A stretch of 64,000 nt of DNA from DASXQK01 sp963724385. Lineage in GTDB: Bacteria > Pseudomonadota > Alphaproteobacteria > Dongiales > Dongiaceae. Of this stretch, positions 17,379 through 26,900 are shown piece after piece. The translations under genes were made by a program, and so were the position numbers. The stretch's first letter is position 1; every line of letters starts with the position of its first letter. The notes beneath the pieces were generated by a model, which was given only the letters and a program-made list of their open reading frames with translations, was not told where the DNA came from and did no database searches. The DNA lies in NCBI GenBank assembly GCA_963724385.1, contig CAVRUJ010000001.1:2046001-2110000 (forward strand), given 5' to 3'.

Positions 17379-19118
17379 TTAGAGTTCCGTTTCAATCCTG
17401 TCCCGCCCGAGTTGCTTGGCGCGGTAGGTTGCCCGATCGACTCGTTCCAGGATTGCCTCGAAGCTATCGCCCGACTGTCGCAGCTCGGATACGCCGATGC
17501 TGACCGTGAGGCCTTGGAAAGGCGGATCGAGGGAGAATCTGGTCTGCTTGAGGTCGCTGGCAAGTCGCTGGGCGACGGCGAGGGCCTGATCCAATCCGGC
17601 TTCGGGAAGCATGACCAGGAACTCTTCACCGCCGTAGCGCACGAGAACGTCGGAGGGACGCAGCGCCCTGCGGCAAACGGTGGAAAACATGGCCAGCACG
17701 AGATCGCCGAAGGGGTGCCCGAAGCGGTCATTGACCCGTTTGAAATGGTCGAGGTCGAGAAACAAGAAGGACAAGGGACGTTTAAAGCGCTGCGCCCTCT
17801 GAACTTCGACTGGCGCATGGGTCTGAAGGTAGCGGCGGTTGTAGGCGCCTGTCAGCTCATCCACGGTCGCCAGCTCTTCAAGTTTCGCTTCCAGTTGCTT
17901 TTGTTTGGAAATGTCGAGGCCATAGCCGATCGTGCCGACGACTTCGCCGTGATCCCCTTTCACGGGAAAGAGCGACACATGGGCGGGGAAGACATCTCCG
18001 CTTTTGCGGCGCGCCGATACCTGAAGTTCGACGGATTCCTTGCCTGCCCTGAACGCCTCGACCCCATCCGCAAGCATCTGCGGGCTCAGGTCCGGATAGA
18101 TGAGGCTGAGCGGTTGACCGATCACCTGTTCGCGGCTGAATCCGAACATTCTTGCCGCGCCGGCGTTCCAGTTGGCGATAGCGCCGTCGAAATCGGCGCC
18201 GAAAATGGCGTCCTGGATCTGGTGAATGACGATCGCCTGGCGGTGAAGAGTGTCGCCGACGGCGCGCAGTCGATGCAGAAACCACCACAAGAGTCCCAGC
18301 GCGACCGCCAACAAGGCGCCAATGAAGGGGATGAGCGGCCATATCAGCCGCAGCGCGGGCAGGTCCGGCGGCCAGGTCAGGGACGCGACTGTTGTTCCGT
18401 TGGGGTTGACAAGAGGCAGCGTTGCGAGAAGAGGAGCTTCCCTTTCGCCCAAGACGCGAAGTCCGGTGGCTCCCGCACGATTGGACACGCGATCCAGCAA
18501 TGCCCGGTCAAAGGGGCGGCCAAAGATCAACACGCATCTCGGTTTGTCAGCAGGCCAGAGGGGCGAGCCGAGTTCGGGCGTGATCGCTTCGGCGCCGACA
18601 ACCATGGGCTGGTTGCCGAGCATGAGAATGCCGGTTGCCACGGCGGGCTCGATTTGCGAAGACAGCCGGGTCCACTTGATCAGCAGGTCGAGGCCGCCCT
18701 TCAGGCTCCCGAGAGCAGTGGCATTGACAGACTTGCCGTCTATGAACGCGACCAGCGTTTGATCGCTGGACCCGACGATGAAGCTCGCCGTTATGTCGTG
18801 GCTCTGCGTTTGATAGCTGCCGACGTTGTCATCCAACCATTTGGGGTCCAGCTTACCCCGCACTTGATCGACGGCTTCGTCCCACCAGGCATAGGAATCC
18901 AATATGTCGGAAATTTGCTGCTTTTCGACTTCGAGAGACGTCCGCGTGATCGCTTCGGATTTTTGAATTTCCGTCTGGTCTTGGACATGGACGAAATAGC
19001 CGATGGCAACAACCAGAACAGCAAAACCCAGTACGAGTATGACAATAACAGGTGCGAGGAGAGCCCTCATTCGGCTCGACTGAACCGCTGCTTGATCCAG
19101 CGGCGCCCAGCCAGTCAT
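17379..19118 (-). CDS. diguanylate cyclase with CHASE4 and PAS domains
   Basis: About 579 residues in the order TM helix (~17-42), periplasmic CHASE4-like sensor (~45-255, with YAWWDEAVDQV), TM helix (~259-283), PAS (~292-408, IANWNAGAARMFGFS) and GGDEF (~415-575). The active-site motif is GGEEF (496-500), and an RxxD inhibitory site (RPSD, 487-490) stands five residues before it, so a c-di-GMP-feedback-inhibited cyclase is predicted. No EAL domain is present. Starts at TTG 19184 or ATG 19070 are alternatives. Confidence 0.88.
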   Translation of the reverse strand: MTGWAPLDQAAVQSSRMRALLAPVIVILVLGFAVLVVAIGYFVHVQDQTEIQKSEAITRTSLEVEKQQISDILDSYAWWDEAVDQVRGKLDPKWLDDNVGSYQTQSHDITASFIVGSSDQTLVAFIDGKSVNATALGSLKGGLDLLIKWTRLSSQIEPAVATGILMLGNQPMVVGAEAITPELGSPLWPADKPRCVLIFGRPFDRALLDRVSNRAGATGLRVLGEREAPLLATLPLVNPNGTTVASLTWPPDLPALRLIWPLIPFIGALLAVALGLLWWFLHRLRAVGDTLHRQAIVIHQIQDAIFGADFDGAIANWNAGAARMFGFSREQVIGQPLSLIYPDLSPQMLADGVEAFRAGKESVELQVSARRKSGDVFPAHVSLFPVKGDHGEVVGTIGYGLDISKQKQLEAKLEELATVDELTGAYNRRYLQTHAPVEVQRAQRFKRPLSFLFLDLDHFKRVNDRFGHPFGDLVLAMFSTVCRRALRPSDVLVRYGGEEFLVMLPEAGLDQALAVAQRLASDLKQTRFSLDPPFQGLTVSIGVSELRQSGDSFEAILERVDRATYRAKQLGRDRIETEL

Positions 19119-19278
19119 GCTTTCGGCCAGGAATGTGCGATCCTTGTTCAAGTTGCCCGCGGAGTTCGCCTCCTCATCCGGCAACGAGCCCGGCGCTTAC
19201 CGTCTTTTCACTCCAGCACGAATTGGCCGGATTGGGTAGTAGGCCGGGCATCGCGGGCGGCTTCCTCGGCAAAGGCCG

Positions 19279-20115
19279 TCAATACCCCTCCGGCAGATAA
19301 CCGAAGTGCGCCATCTGCTGGCGATGTACGTCGACGATCGCGGCGATTTGTGCCGAGGTCAGAGCTTCGCGCCACTGATCCTTGCGCCCGGTTCGGAAGA
19401 AGACTCGCGCCGTGTTCGGCTTCTCGCGATAGCCTGCCGTCTGCTCCTGGGCCTTCAGGCGGTCGAAGGAGGAAAGCTCGATCGCGCGGCCGAGATCTTC
19501 CGTGGTCGCCGCGATCTGCAGGAATTGCGTCAGGGCCCCGAAGGTTTCAAGCGGCCGGTCCAGCATGTCCTCGTAGCGCATGAGATGTAGCGCGGGATTC
19601 GGCTTCCGGGTCCAGCTCTCGACGTTTTCGCTCCAGGAGCCGAGGAGCTGATACACGCCGCCCGGGTGGCTCGGCGTCGTCCGCCCCTTCAAGGCCATGA
19701 GGGCGATGGTTTCGTCGATCGAACATCCCATGTGGTGGCTATAGGAAATCGCGACGTCCAGGGGGTTGCGCAGGAAATAGACGGCCGCGGCGGTGAGGCC
19801 CATGGTGATCATGGGAACTCCGGCGTGGACGACGAGCGCATTGTGGGTCTTGAGGAGGATGCGGCCGCGGGCCGAGCGCGAAATCGCCTCGTGCACCTTG
19901 GGCCGCAGGAGTGCGAGCGCCTCCGGGCTTATTTCTGTGACCGGCCGGTCGACGAAGGGCTTGTACCACGCTGGCGTGTTGTCGGTGATGGTGAAGCCGT
20001 TCATCGCATTGATGTCCTGGGTTTTGCTCCGGCCGCCCAGGAGATTGTGCAGAAAGGCCCGCGCCCAGGTGTTGCCGGACTTGGGATAGGAGGCGAGCCA
20101 GACGAGACCGCCCAT
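19279..20115 (-). CDS. sulfotransferase domain protein
   Basis: A 278-residue member of the sulfotransferase_1 group. The PAPS loop is SYPKSGNTW (9-17), KTHN (89-92) fits the conserved catalytic region, and FLRNPLDVAISYSHH (114-128) is the 3'-phosphate site with the expected Arg and Ser. It differs clearly from the sulfotransferase at 3121-3834. The acceptor is unknown. The start at 20115 (MGGLVWLASYPKSG) is the usual distance before the loop; an upstream in-frame ATG at 20160 is less likely. Confidence 0.83.
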   Translation of the reverse strand: MGGLVWLASYPKSGNTWARAFLHNLLGGRSKTQDINAMNGFTITDNTPAWYKPFVDRPVTEISPEALALLRPKVHEAISRSARGRILLKTHNALVVHAGVPMITMGLTAAAVYFLRNPLDVAISYSHHMGCSIDETIALMALKGRTTPSHPGGVYQLLGSWSENVESWTRKPNPALHLMRYEDMLDRPLETFGALTQFLQIAATTEDLGRAIELSSFDRLKAQEQTAGYREKPNTARVFFRTGRKDQWREALTSAQIAAIVDVHRQQMAHFGYLPEGY

Positions 20116-20224
20116 CGCTATCGCCTCGGTGGAACGAGGTGTCTGGAAGCTGTGCCGCAAAGCCCGGTCATTTGGGCCGCGACGAGGAAAGGTTCAGACT
20201 GTCGGAACGGCGCGCTGCAGACTT

Positions 20225-21070
20225 CTAGAAGTGGACCTCGAACCCCGCCAGCGGACCGTAGAAGAGTTCGCTGGCATGGCTTGTGCCCTGGTCGCCGAAT
20301 GCGGTGCTGTTGACGTTCCACCATTGCTGGACCTGGAAGCCGAGATTGACGCTGGCGTCCACGTTCTGGACCGGCAGGGCATAGGCGAAACCGGCGTAAG
20401 CCCTGAGGCCGAAAGCGGTTCGTCCGCCCGCCGTGTTGGAATTGTGGGCTGCCTCTCCCGACTGGCTCAAATCGCCGAACAGCGCCGATCCGTCGAGCCA
20501 GCCGACGGCCGAGAAACCGCTGCGGCCGAAGGCATAAGAGCCCTCGACGCTCGCATGAGGTCCCACCCCCCAGAAGCTGTTCTTGAGCCCACCAAAGTAG
20601 TGGTAGACGCCGCTACTGAAAAAGCCCTCGCTAAAGGTGCTGGCGAAATTGGCATATTCCACGCCGCCGGCCAGCCGCAGACTCGTGTTAGGGCAGGGGT
20701 TCAAGTTGTAGCCGGCGTCGAAGTCGGCGTAGTAGTAGTTGACGTGCGTGGCTTGCCGGCCGGAAAACTCATAGCTGTAGTAGTCGCTGAGCCAGTTGCC
20801 GGAGCCGGTCAGGCGCAGATCCCAGTTGGGTGTGAGGTCGTAGGATACGTAGGCCTGGATCCCGCCCCCGTTTCCCGCCGGGCGCAGCTCGCGATGGTCA
20901 CTAGGATACTTATCGCCTTGGGTCGTCAGAAACGTGCCGAATACGGCGAATTCCCACGGGCTGGGCGCGGGCGGAGGGCCGGCCTGGGCGTCCCGGCTCG
21001 TACCTGCCCCGAGCCCGAGAGCCGAAGCGGTGGTCAAAAGGGCTGTACGCCGCCAGCATGTGCTACGCAT
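20225..21070 (-). CDS. outer-membrane beta-barrel protein (Lpg1974-like)
   Basis: A 281-residue protein with an N-terminal signal peptide ending near SRDAQAG. Alternating aromatic/hydrophobic strands (QAYVSYDLT, DLRLTGSGNW, VNYYYADFDAGYNL, HASVEGSYAFG) lead to a C-terminal strand GPLAGFEVHF ending in Phe, the outer-membrane assembly signal. It resembles Lpg1974-family pore-forming proteins, but the match is by pattern only. The start at 21070 has a G-rich ribosome site (GGGGGG). Confidence 0.7.
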   Translation of the reverse strand: MRSTCWRRTALLTTASALGLGAGTSRDAQAGPPPAPSPWEFAVFGTFLTTQGDKYPSDHRELRPAGNGGGIQAYVSYDLTPNWDLRLTGSGNWLSDYYSYEFSGRQATHVNYYYADFDAGYNLNPCPNTSLRLAGGVEYANFASTFSEGFFSSGVYHYFGGLKNSFWGVGPHASVEGSYAFGRSGFSAVGWLDGSALFGDLSQSGEAAHNSNTAGGRTAFGLRAYAGFAYALPVQNVDASVNLGFQVQQWWNVNSTAFGDQGTSHASELFYGPLAGFEVHF

Positions 21071-21198
21071 GGAATCCCCCGAGTCCAGCCGATGTCGAAA
21101 CTATGCGACCGGCACGGCCGGAACGCAAGACGGTGATGGAAAATTCCCAATCCGCGCAGCTTGTTCCCGCCGCGTCTTTCCAGCGAAACTAATCGGCC

Positions 21199-22527
21199 AT
21201 GAACGCCACCGCTGAAGCCAAGCCCGCCGGCCCCCGGCTCCCGCCCGGAAGCGTCGTCGCCTTGGAGCGCCTGGGCCGCCTCGCCGGGCCTGAGCCCGAT
21301 CTGCTGCCCGTTTCCGTTTTCCATATCGCCTATTGGAGCCAGGCTTCCAGCGGATCGCGGCTTGCCGCCAAGCTGTTCGTCCCCGAGGGAAAGGCGCCGG
21401 CTGGGGGCTGGCCCGTCAGCGTCTTCAGCCACGGCGTGGGCGATCCGGCATTGCCCTACCGGCGCTGGCCGTTGGCGAAGCTCCCCATGCGGGGCAGCTA
21501 CGGGCGAGGTGCCGGCAGCTGGGCCCATCACGGCTTTGCCAGCTTCGTGCCCTGGCTGCCCGGGGCAGGGGAATCCGAGCCCTGGATGACCTACAGCCCG
21601 CTCTCGCTTGTCCGCAACGGCCAGGGCCTGATCGACGGGTTCACGGCGCTGCGCCAGGTGGCTGCCATGCTCTCCGTCAGCCCCAACCTCGCCGGCGGCT
21701 ATCCTCTGGAGCCGCGACTCGATTTCGGCCGCCAGGTGCTGCGGGTCGACTGCATGTCGTCGGCCCTGCTCGTCGATTTCCTCGCCCGCTATCGCGGCCA
21801 TCCCATGCTCGCCGGCCTCAAGGCCGTGGTGGGCGACGATTTTCAGCCCAGCATCGCTTACAACACGGCCTATATGCTTCCCTACATCCATCGCCTCCCC
21901 GGGCGCGCCTATGCCGGGATGCGGGCGCTGTGGAGCCGGGTGGTCTGGCCGCTCGCCGCCGACCAGGGCTGGCCGCTGGAGGAGTTCTTCTCCCCCGCGG
22001 CCATCGCGGCATTGGGGGAGGAAGTCGATACGCCCGTGGGCAAACGTCCGCGGCTCTACGCCTCGCTCGTGCTCCCGCCCTGGAGCAGCGAGCTTGGCAA
22101 CCACCTCTACGCGGCCGCATGCCAGGCCCTCGGCGGCCAGCCCTCGGCCCGGCAGACTCTCGAATGGGTCCTCTCGCCCGGCATGGTCGATCTCGGCGAC
22201 CAGGCGGATTTGGGCCGAGTGCTCGCCCATCAGTTCTACCGACGCTGGTTCGCCGCGGCCGATCCTTGGTTCGAGGGTTCGATCGAGCCCTACGCCTCGG
22301 GCATTCCGCTCATCGTCGTCGCACGCGACGACGAAACGCCGGCTGCGCGCCTCGGCCTGCCTGAGTACGCCGAGCGCTTCGAGCACATGATCCGCCCGAA
22401 GCTGGAAACGCTCCGGCGTTGGGGCTGGCCGGTCGAGATCTACCGCCCCGGCGCGCTCGCCGGTACGTCCTTCAGCGGCGGCGTCGCCCAGCGGGCGGTG
22501 ATCAAGAGGCTGGGCGAGATAGTATGA
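21199..22527 (+). CDS. alpha/beta-hydrolase-like protein, altered nucleophile elbow
   Basis: A 442-residue protein. SRLAAKLFVPEGK and WPVSVFSHGVGD (oxyanion-type HG) look like the core of a large lipase or peptidase-type alpha/beta hydrolase, and IPLIVVARDDETP is the usual acidic-residue strand. At the expected elbow the sequence is LRVDCMSSALL, so the consensus GxSxG appears as C-M-S-S-A with Ser187 as possible nucleophile. No signal peptide is evident. It is the first gene of the rightward glycan-type run. Confidence 0.5.
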   Translation: MNATAEAKPAGPRLPPGSVVALERLGRLAGPEPDLLPVSVFHIAYWSQASSGSRLAAKLFVPEGKAPAGGWPVSVFSHGVGDPALPYRRWPLAKLPMRGSYGRGAGSWAHHGFASFVPWLPGAGESEPWMTYSPLSLVRNGQGLIDGFTALRQVAAMLSVSPNLAGGYPLEPRLDFGRQVLRVDCMSSALLVDFLARYRGHPMLAGLKAVVGDDFQPSIAYNTAYMLPYIHRLPGRAYAGMRALWSRVVWPLAADQGWPLEEFFSPAAIAALGEEVDTPVGKRPRLYASLVLPPWSSELGNHLYAAACQALGGQPSARQTLEWVLSPGMVDLGDQADLGRVLAHQFYRRWFAAADPWFEGSIEPYASGIPLIVVARDDETPAARLGLPEYAERFEHMIRPKLETLRRWGWPVEIYRPGALAGTSFSGGVAQRAVIKRLGEIV

Positions 22528-22613
22528 GGATGCATAGCTCTGTAGATGATTAGCGACTCGCTCCGGCCCCGGTCTGTGGCAAGCTGACCTGACCGACGCC
22601 GCACGTGATTGCC

Positions 22614-23495
22614 ATGGCTCAGCGACATGCGTTTGTATTCTCGGTGGTCGGCGATCGGCATATCGGCCTCGCCAATCTCGCCATTTCGTTTCTCAAGCGG
22701 GTTTCGCGGCAGGAAATCGTGGTGGTTCGGGCCCGCAGCGCCTGCCCGGTCGCCCATGACCAGGTGGTGGACGTCGTTCCGCCCCTCGAATACGACGATC
22801 ACCAGGCGAGCATCTTCTTGAAGACCGATCTATTGCGCCTGGTCGGCGGCCGCGGGACGCGATTCTGCTATCTGGACAGCGATGTGGTTGCCGTCGACGA
22901 GGAAGTTGACTCGATCTTCGAGCACCGGTCGGGGCCGGTCACCTTCGCTGCCGACGCGGTCGACATCGACATGTTCAGCCGTTATGGCGTCAATTGCCGC
23001 TGCGCCGAGAGCCGGTGCAGCCATTTGCGGGAAAGTATTCAACTGAGCTTCGGCGTCGAGGTCCGGCGCCGCGATTGGCGGATGTGGAACGGCGGCGTGT
23101 TCTTGTTCGATGGGGAGTCGGAGCCCTTTCTCTCCCTCTGGCACGACTACAGCCTCCAGGTCATGGGGAATCCCCTATGGAACACCCGCGACCAGGGAAC
23201 CTTGGCCGCCGTGGTGTGGAAGCTGGGTCTGGAGAACCAGGCGCCGCTGCCCTCGGCCTTCAACTTCATCGTCGATCGGCTATGGGGCATTCCCCGTGAC
23301 AAGCGGCAAGGCCTGGCCCCGGCTCAATTCCATGTCGCCAGGAACTATTCGCTGACCGGCACGCCCGGTCTGGCGAAACCCCATTTTCTGCATTTCATCA
23401 ACGGCGGGATGGGCTGGACCGGTTGGCCCAACTGGGATGAGGTCGCCGCCCTTCATGAGCCGCAAGCGGTTGGCCGGAGGAACGAAGCAGGATGA
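22614..23495 (+). CDS. GT-A-type glycosyltransferase (DxD)
   Basis: About 293 residues. FVFSVVGDRHIGLANLAISFLK and FCYLDSDVVAVDE (DxD at 88-90) are the nucleotide-sugar and metal sites of a GT-A transferase, most like GT8-type enzymes. WNGGVFLFDG and the C-terminal HFLHFINGG fit the acceptor and catalytic regions. The stop overlaps the start of the next gene (ATGA), so both glycosyltransferases are translated together. GTG at 22605 is an alternative start. Confidence 0.68.
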   Translation: MAQRHAFVFSVVGDRHIGLANLAISFLKRVSRQEIVVVRARSACPVAHDQVVDVVPPLEYDDHQASIFLKTDLLRLVGGRGTRFCYLDSDVVAVDEEVDSIFEHRSGPVTFAADAVDIDMFSRYGVNCRCAESRCSHLRESIQLSFGVEVRRRDWRMWNGGVFLFDGESEPFLSLWHDYSLQVMGNPLWNTRDQGTLAAVVWKLGLENQAPLPSAFNFIVDRLWGIPRDKRQGLAPAQFHVARNYSLTGTPGLAKPHFLHFINGGMGWTGWPNWDEVAALHEPQAVGRRNEAG

Positions 23496-26400
23496 GAGTG
23501 CGGGGGCGGGACAACCAGGTCATCCATGGCATGTGGGTCGGCGGCGGCCTTTCCCGTCTCGAGCTGCTGACGCTGCACTCCTTCACGCATTTCGGCCATG
23601 CGTTTCATCTGTGGGTCTATGACGACCTGGGCGTGAAGCTGCCGCCGGGCGTTACGCTGCGCGATGCCAGCAAGGTCATTCCGCGCAACCGGGTCTTCCG
23701 CAAGGCGGAGAGCGATCCCGAGACCGGCGTCGGCCGCGGCAGCTACGGCGCTCCCTTCTCCGATCTCTTCCGCTACAAGCTGCTCCACGAGCATGGCGGC
23801 ATCTGGGTCGACATGGATGTCACCTGCCTCAAGCCGTTCGACTTCGCCGAGGACTATGTCTTGCGACCGCACCGGGTCGGCGTCGTCGGCTCGATCCTGA
23901 AATGCCCGAAAGGCAGCCCTCTGATGCGGCGCTCCTACAAGGAGACGGCCGCAGCCGTGAACGAATTGAGCACCTGGCTGATGCCCAATCGGATTCTCTC
24001 CCGCAATGTCGAGCGCCTCGAACTCGGCCGCTTCATCAAAGCAGACCTTTCGAATGCCGATAGCTGGCTGGGCGTCATTCGCCGCTTCATCGAAGAGCCT
24101 GCGCCGATCCCCGACGAATGGTATGCGATCCACTGGATCAACGAGATGTGGCGGACTCTCGGTGAGGACGCCGGCTATTACCGGGGCCGCAAGCTCCTGG
24201 ACTACGTTCCCGACAAGAACGCGCCGCGCCCGGGCAGCACCCTGTGGGAACTCTACCGCAAATACGGGCTCATCGACCCGTGGGAGGTTCCGGCGGGGCT
24301 TCGGCCGGTCGGCGCTGCGATGCGGAAGGCCGCACCTAATCTGCCGGTCCGCTCGCAGCACGGGCAGCCCCGCGCCGCCATGCGGCTGAACGTGCTCGTG
24401 CCGAGCCTTGTGCGCGGCGGCGCGGAGCGGGCCGTCATCGAGACGATGACCGCCTTGCGCAAGCAACCCGGCTTGTCGCAAAGGCTCTACGTCGTCCACC
24501 GGTCCCGGCGCCAGTATCCCGCCGGCGCGGACGGCAATCTGGAGGTCGTTTTCGCTGACGGCCCATCGGATGACGCCGCGAGCATGCGGGCCATCGGGAC
24601 GGACGTATTGTGCACCGGCGATCCGACGATCTACACGCATCTCGTCCCGGCCAAGTTGCTTCGCCAGCTGTGGGACATGGGCGTCACCACTATCCCAGTC
24701 GTTCAGAACGCGCAGGCCGGATGGACCGATCCGCCGGCGGGCTACCGCGACCCGCATGTGCCTTTCGTGGTCGCGGTGTCGGACGCCGTCGCCGAGGAAC
24801 TCCGCGCCGCCCGCTGCCCCAAGCCGGTCATCACCCTGCGGCACCAGTTGCAGCGCTTCCATACGCCGGGGGAGCTCGCCGTCCAGCGTCGCGAGATCCG
24901 CGAGCGGTACGGGATTGCCGACGATACGCTCCTCATCGGCATGGTCGGCCAATTCAAGTCGCAGAAAGCCTACACGCGAGCCGTGCGGGTGCTGGAACGC
25001 GTGCGCCAAAGCGTTCCGGCCAAGCTGATGATCCTTGGCGGCTGGGATCAGGATCACGGCGCCGGCCGCGCCGCCTATGAAGCGACATGCCGGCGCGCGG
25101 TCGAGCTCGGCGTGATCGCCGACATGATCATGCCCGGCGACGTCCATCCAACCGATCCCTATTTTGCGGCCTTCGATGTGTTTCTGAACACCAGCATCTA
25201 TGAGGGGCTGAGCGTGGCCCTGCTCGAGGCGCTTCAGGCCGGCTGCCCCGTGGTCGTGTCCGATGCGGGTGGCAATCGGGAGGTGCTTGGCAAGTGCGCG
25301 GTCTTGGTTGGGGACGGGGCCGACATCGATGGCTATGTCGAAGGCATTCTGAGCTTCGTCCACGTCGCCGACCGGATCTTGCCGCAGCCCGGGGGCGAGG
25401 CCCTCGCCGTGCCGCGCCTGTGGCCGCTGTTGGCCAGGCATGGCATTGCCGGTAAGCTTTGGCAGCCGGGTCCTCTGTCGGGTTCGCTGTTCCTCACCGA
25501 AAACCTTCAGATGGGCGGGCCCCAGCAGTCCCTGGTCAATCTGCTGACCAGACTACCGGCGCGGCACAAGACCGTCGTCTGCGCGCTTGCGGGCGCGGTC
25601 CTCGACCACCACAAGCGGCGCCTGGACGAGGCGCGCATCCCGATTTTCTCGGCCGATGATGCCGCGGGTATCATGGACAAAGTCGAAGCGGTTCTGAATT
25701 GGATCGACATGCTTCGCATCCGCAATCTCTGCTTCTGGAACGTCGGTCCGGAGATCAAACTCGCGCTGGCGAAGATCCTGTCCTTCCGGGAGATCCGGCT
25801 GATCGATGTCAGCCCGGGCCCGATGCTGTTCGAAGAACTGGCGGGCGCCGATGCTTTCCAGCGGCAGCTGGCCTTCACGGCGGACCAGTATTTCGCCCGG
25901 CTCGACGGATTCGTCGCCAAATACGCCAAGGGCGTTCCGCCGCCGGGAACGAAGGTCAATCGGCGCAAGATACGGGTCATCCCCAATGGCGTGCCCGCAG
26001 CGCCGAACTTCGTGCCCTTGCCGCCGGCGGAATTCATGTTGCCGCGCGAGCGCGACTTGCGGCTTGCCATCGGCACATGCAGCCGGATCGTGCCGGACAA
26101 GCACATAGAGTTCTTGCTGGAGACGATGGCGTTGGTTTCGCGCCAGTCGCCGGGCAGCTCGCTTACCGTCGTCGGCGGGCCGGATGCGCGAAGCCAGGGC
26201 TATTTCGACGAGCTGAAGCGTCACGTTGTCGCAGCGGGGTCGCAGAACCTGTTCTTCGTGGGGGAACAGGCGGACGTCATCCCTTTCCTTGGCCAGTTCC
26301 AGGTCTTTGTCATGTTCTCGGACCGGCAGGGCTGTCCCAACGCATCGCTTGAGGCGATGTCCATGGGCCTCCCGATCATTGCCAACCGGTCCGGTGGCAT

Positions 26401-26596
26401 GGCCGAGCAAGTGGAAGACGGCGTGAACGGCTATCTGGTCACGAGCCCGGCGGAAATGGCGGATCGCATCCTTGCCCTGCTGAAGAGCAAGCGCCTGAGA
26501 GACCGGATGGGCAAGGCCGTCCGGAAGATCGCTCGCAAGCGGTTCTCCGTGGAGAGGATGGCGGCGGCTTACGAGGAACTTTTGGATGGCAGCTAG
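23492..26596 (+). CDS. three-domain glycosyltransferase fusion (GT32-like + two GT4)
   Basis: A 1034-residue protein. Domain 1 (~8-265) has LFRYKLLHEHGGIWVDMDV with DxD at 107-109, the mannosyltransferase OCH1/GT32-like signature. Domain 2 (~298-645) is a GT4 enzyme opening RLNVLVPSLVRGGAERAVIE, with the E-x7-E motif intact (E571, E579). Domain 3 (~665-1034) is a second GT4 unit (IRVIPNGVP, AIGTCSRIVPDKHIEFLLE) in which the first Glu of E-x7-E is Gln946. There is no membrane segment, so it acts on the cytosolic face. Such a chain could add successive sugars to one acceptor (inference). Confidence 0.8.
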   Translation: MRVRGRDNQVIHGMWVGGGLSRLELLTLHSFTHFGHAFHLWVYDDLGVKLPPGVTLRDASKVIPRNRVFRKAESDPETGVGRGSYGAPFSDLFRYKLLHEHGGIWVDMDVTCLKPFDFAEDYVLRPHRVGVVGSILKCPKGSPLMRRSYKETAAAVNELSTWLMPNRILSRNVERLELGRFIKADLSNADSWLGVIRRFIEEPAPIPDEWYAIHWINEMWRTLGEDAGYYRGRKLLDYVPDKNAPRPGSTLWELYRKYGLIDPWEVPAGLRPVGAAMRKAAPNLPVRSQHGQPRAAMRLNVLVPSLVRGGAERAVIETMTALRKQPGLSQRLYVVHRSRRQYPAGADGNLEVVFADGPSDDAASMRAIGTDVLCTGDPTIYTHLVPAKLLRQLWDMGVTTIPVVQNAQAGWTDPPAGYRDPHVPFVVAVSDAVAEELRAARCPKPVITLRHQLQRFHTPGELAVQRREIRERYGIADDTLLIGMVGQFKSQKAYTRAVRVLERVRQSVPAKLMILGGWDQDHGAGRAAYEATCRRAVELGVIADMIMPGDVHPTDPYFAAFDVFLNTSIYEGLSVALLEALQAGCPVVVSDAGGNREVLGKCAVLVGDGADIDGYVEGILSFVHVADRILPQPGGEALAVPRLWPLLARHGIAGKLWQPGPLSGSLFLTENLQMGGPQQSLVNLLTRLPARHKTVVCALAGAVLDHHKRRLDEARIPIFSADDAAGIMDKVEAVLNWIDMLRIRNLCFWNVGPEIKLALAKILSFREIRLIDVSPGPMLFEELAGADAFQRQLAFTADQYFARLDGFVAKYAKGVPPPGTKVNRRKIRVIPNGVPAAPNFVPLPPAEFMLPRERDLRLAIGTCSRIVPDKHIEFLLETMALVSRQSPGSSLTVVGGPDARSQGYFDELKRHVVAAGSQNLFFVGEQADVIPFLGQFQVFVMFSDRQGCPNASLEAMSMGLPIIANRSGGMAEQVEDGVNGYLVTSPAEMADRILALLKSKRLRDRMGKAVRKIARKRFSVERMAAAYEELLDGS

Positions 26597-26624
26597 TGCT
26601 ATGACTCTGACGGTTCATCATCAT

Positions 26625-26717
26625 TCGTCATGCCCGCGAAAGCGGGCATCCAGGGCGAATGCAGTGCCTGGGACCCCTGGATTCCGGCTCTCCGCTTCGC
26701 TCCGGCCGGAATGACGA
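26625..26717. repeat. palindromic dispersed repeat (REP/MITE-like)
   Basis: A 93-bp unit bounded by tcgtcat and atgacga. It contains the hairpin gcccgc-gaaa-gcgggc (26632-26647) and a second inverted pair atccagg (26648-26654) / cctggat (26676-26682). Such cgtcatgcccgc...gaatgacg units are dispersed intergenic repeats in many alphaproteobacterial genomes (from memory). It fills most of the gap between the glycosyltransferase fusion and the next gene; the remaining ~180 bases hold nothing recognisable. Confidence 0.7.
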
Positions 26718-26900
26718 TGAGAGAAAATAAATCGCATGTCAGAAGCGCAACATTAGGCGGGGGCGGGCCGGCTGCCGGCGCCCGGCCGGGAAGCTGAGGC
26801 CAGATTGGCGCCGAACATGCCAAGCGCGCTGTCATCTGGCGCTCATCGAAGAGCGGCAGTATAAGCGGGCCGAGGCCGGGTGGCGTGGGGGAAGCGGAGA

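Noticed and set aside
17352..19583. 743-codon open frame on the plus strand
   Set aside because: It mirrors the diguanylate cyclase gene. No domain is recognisable in the product.
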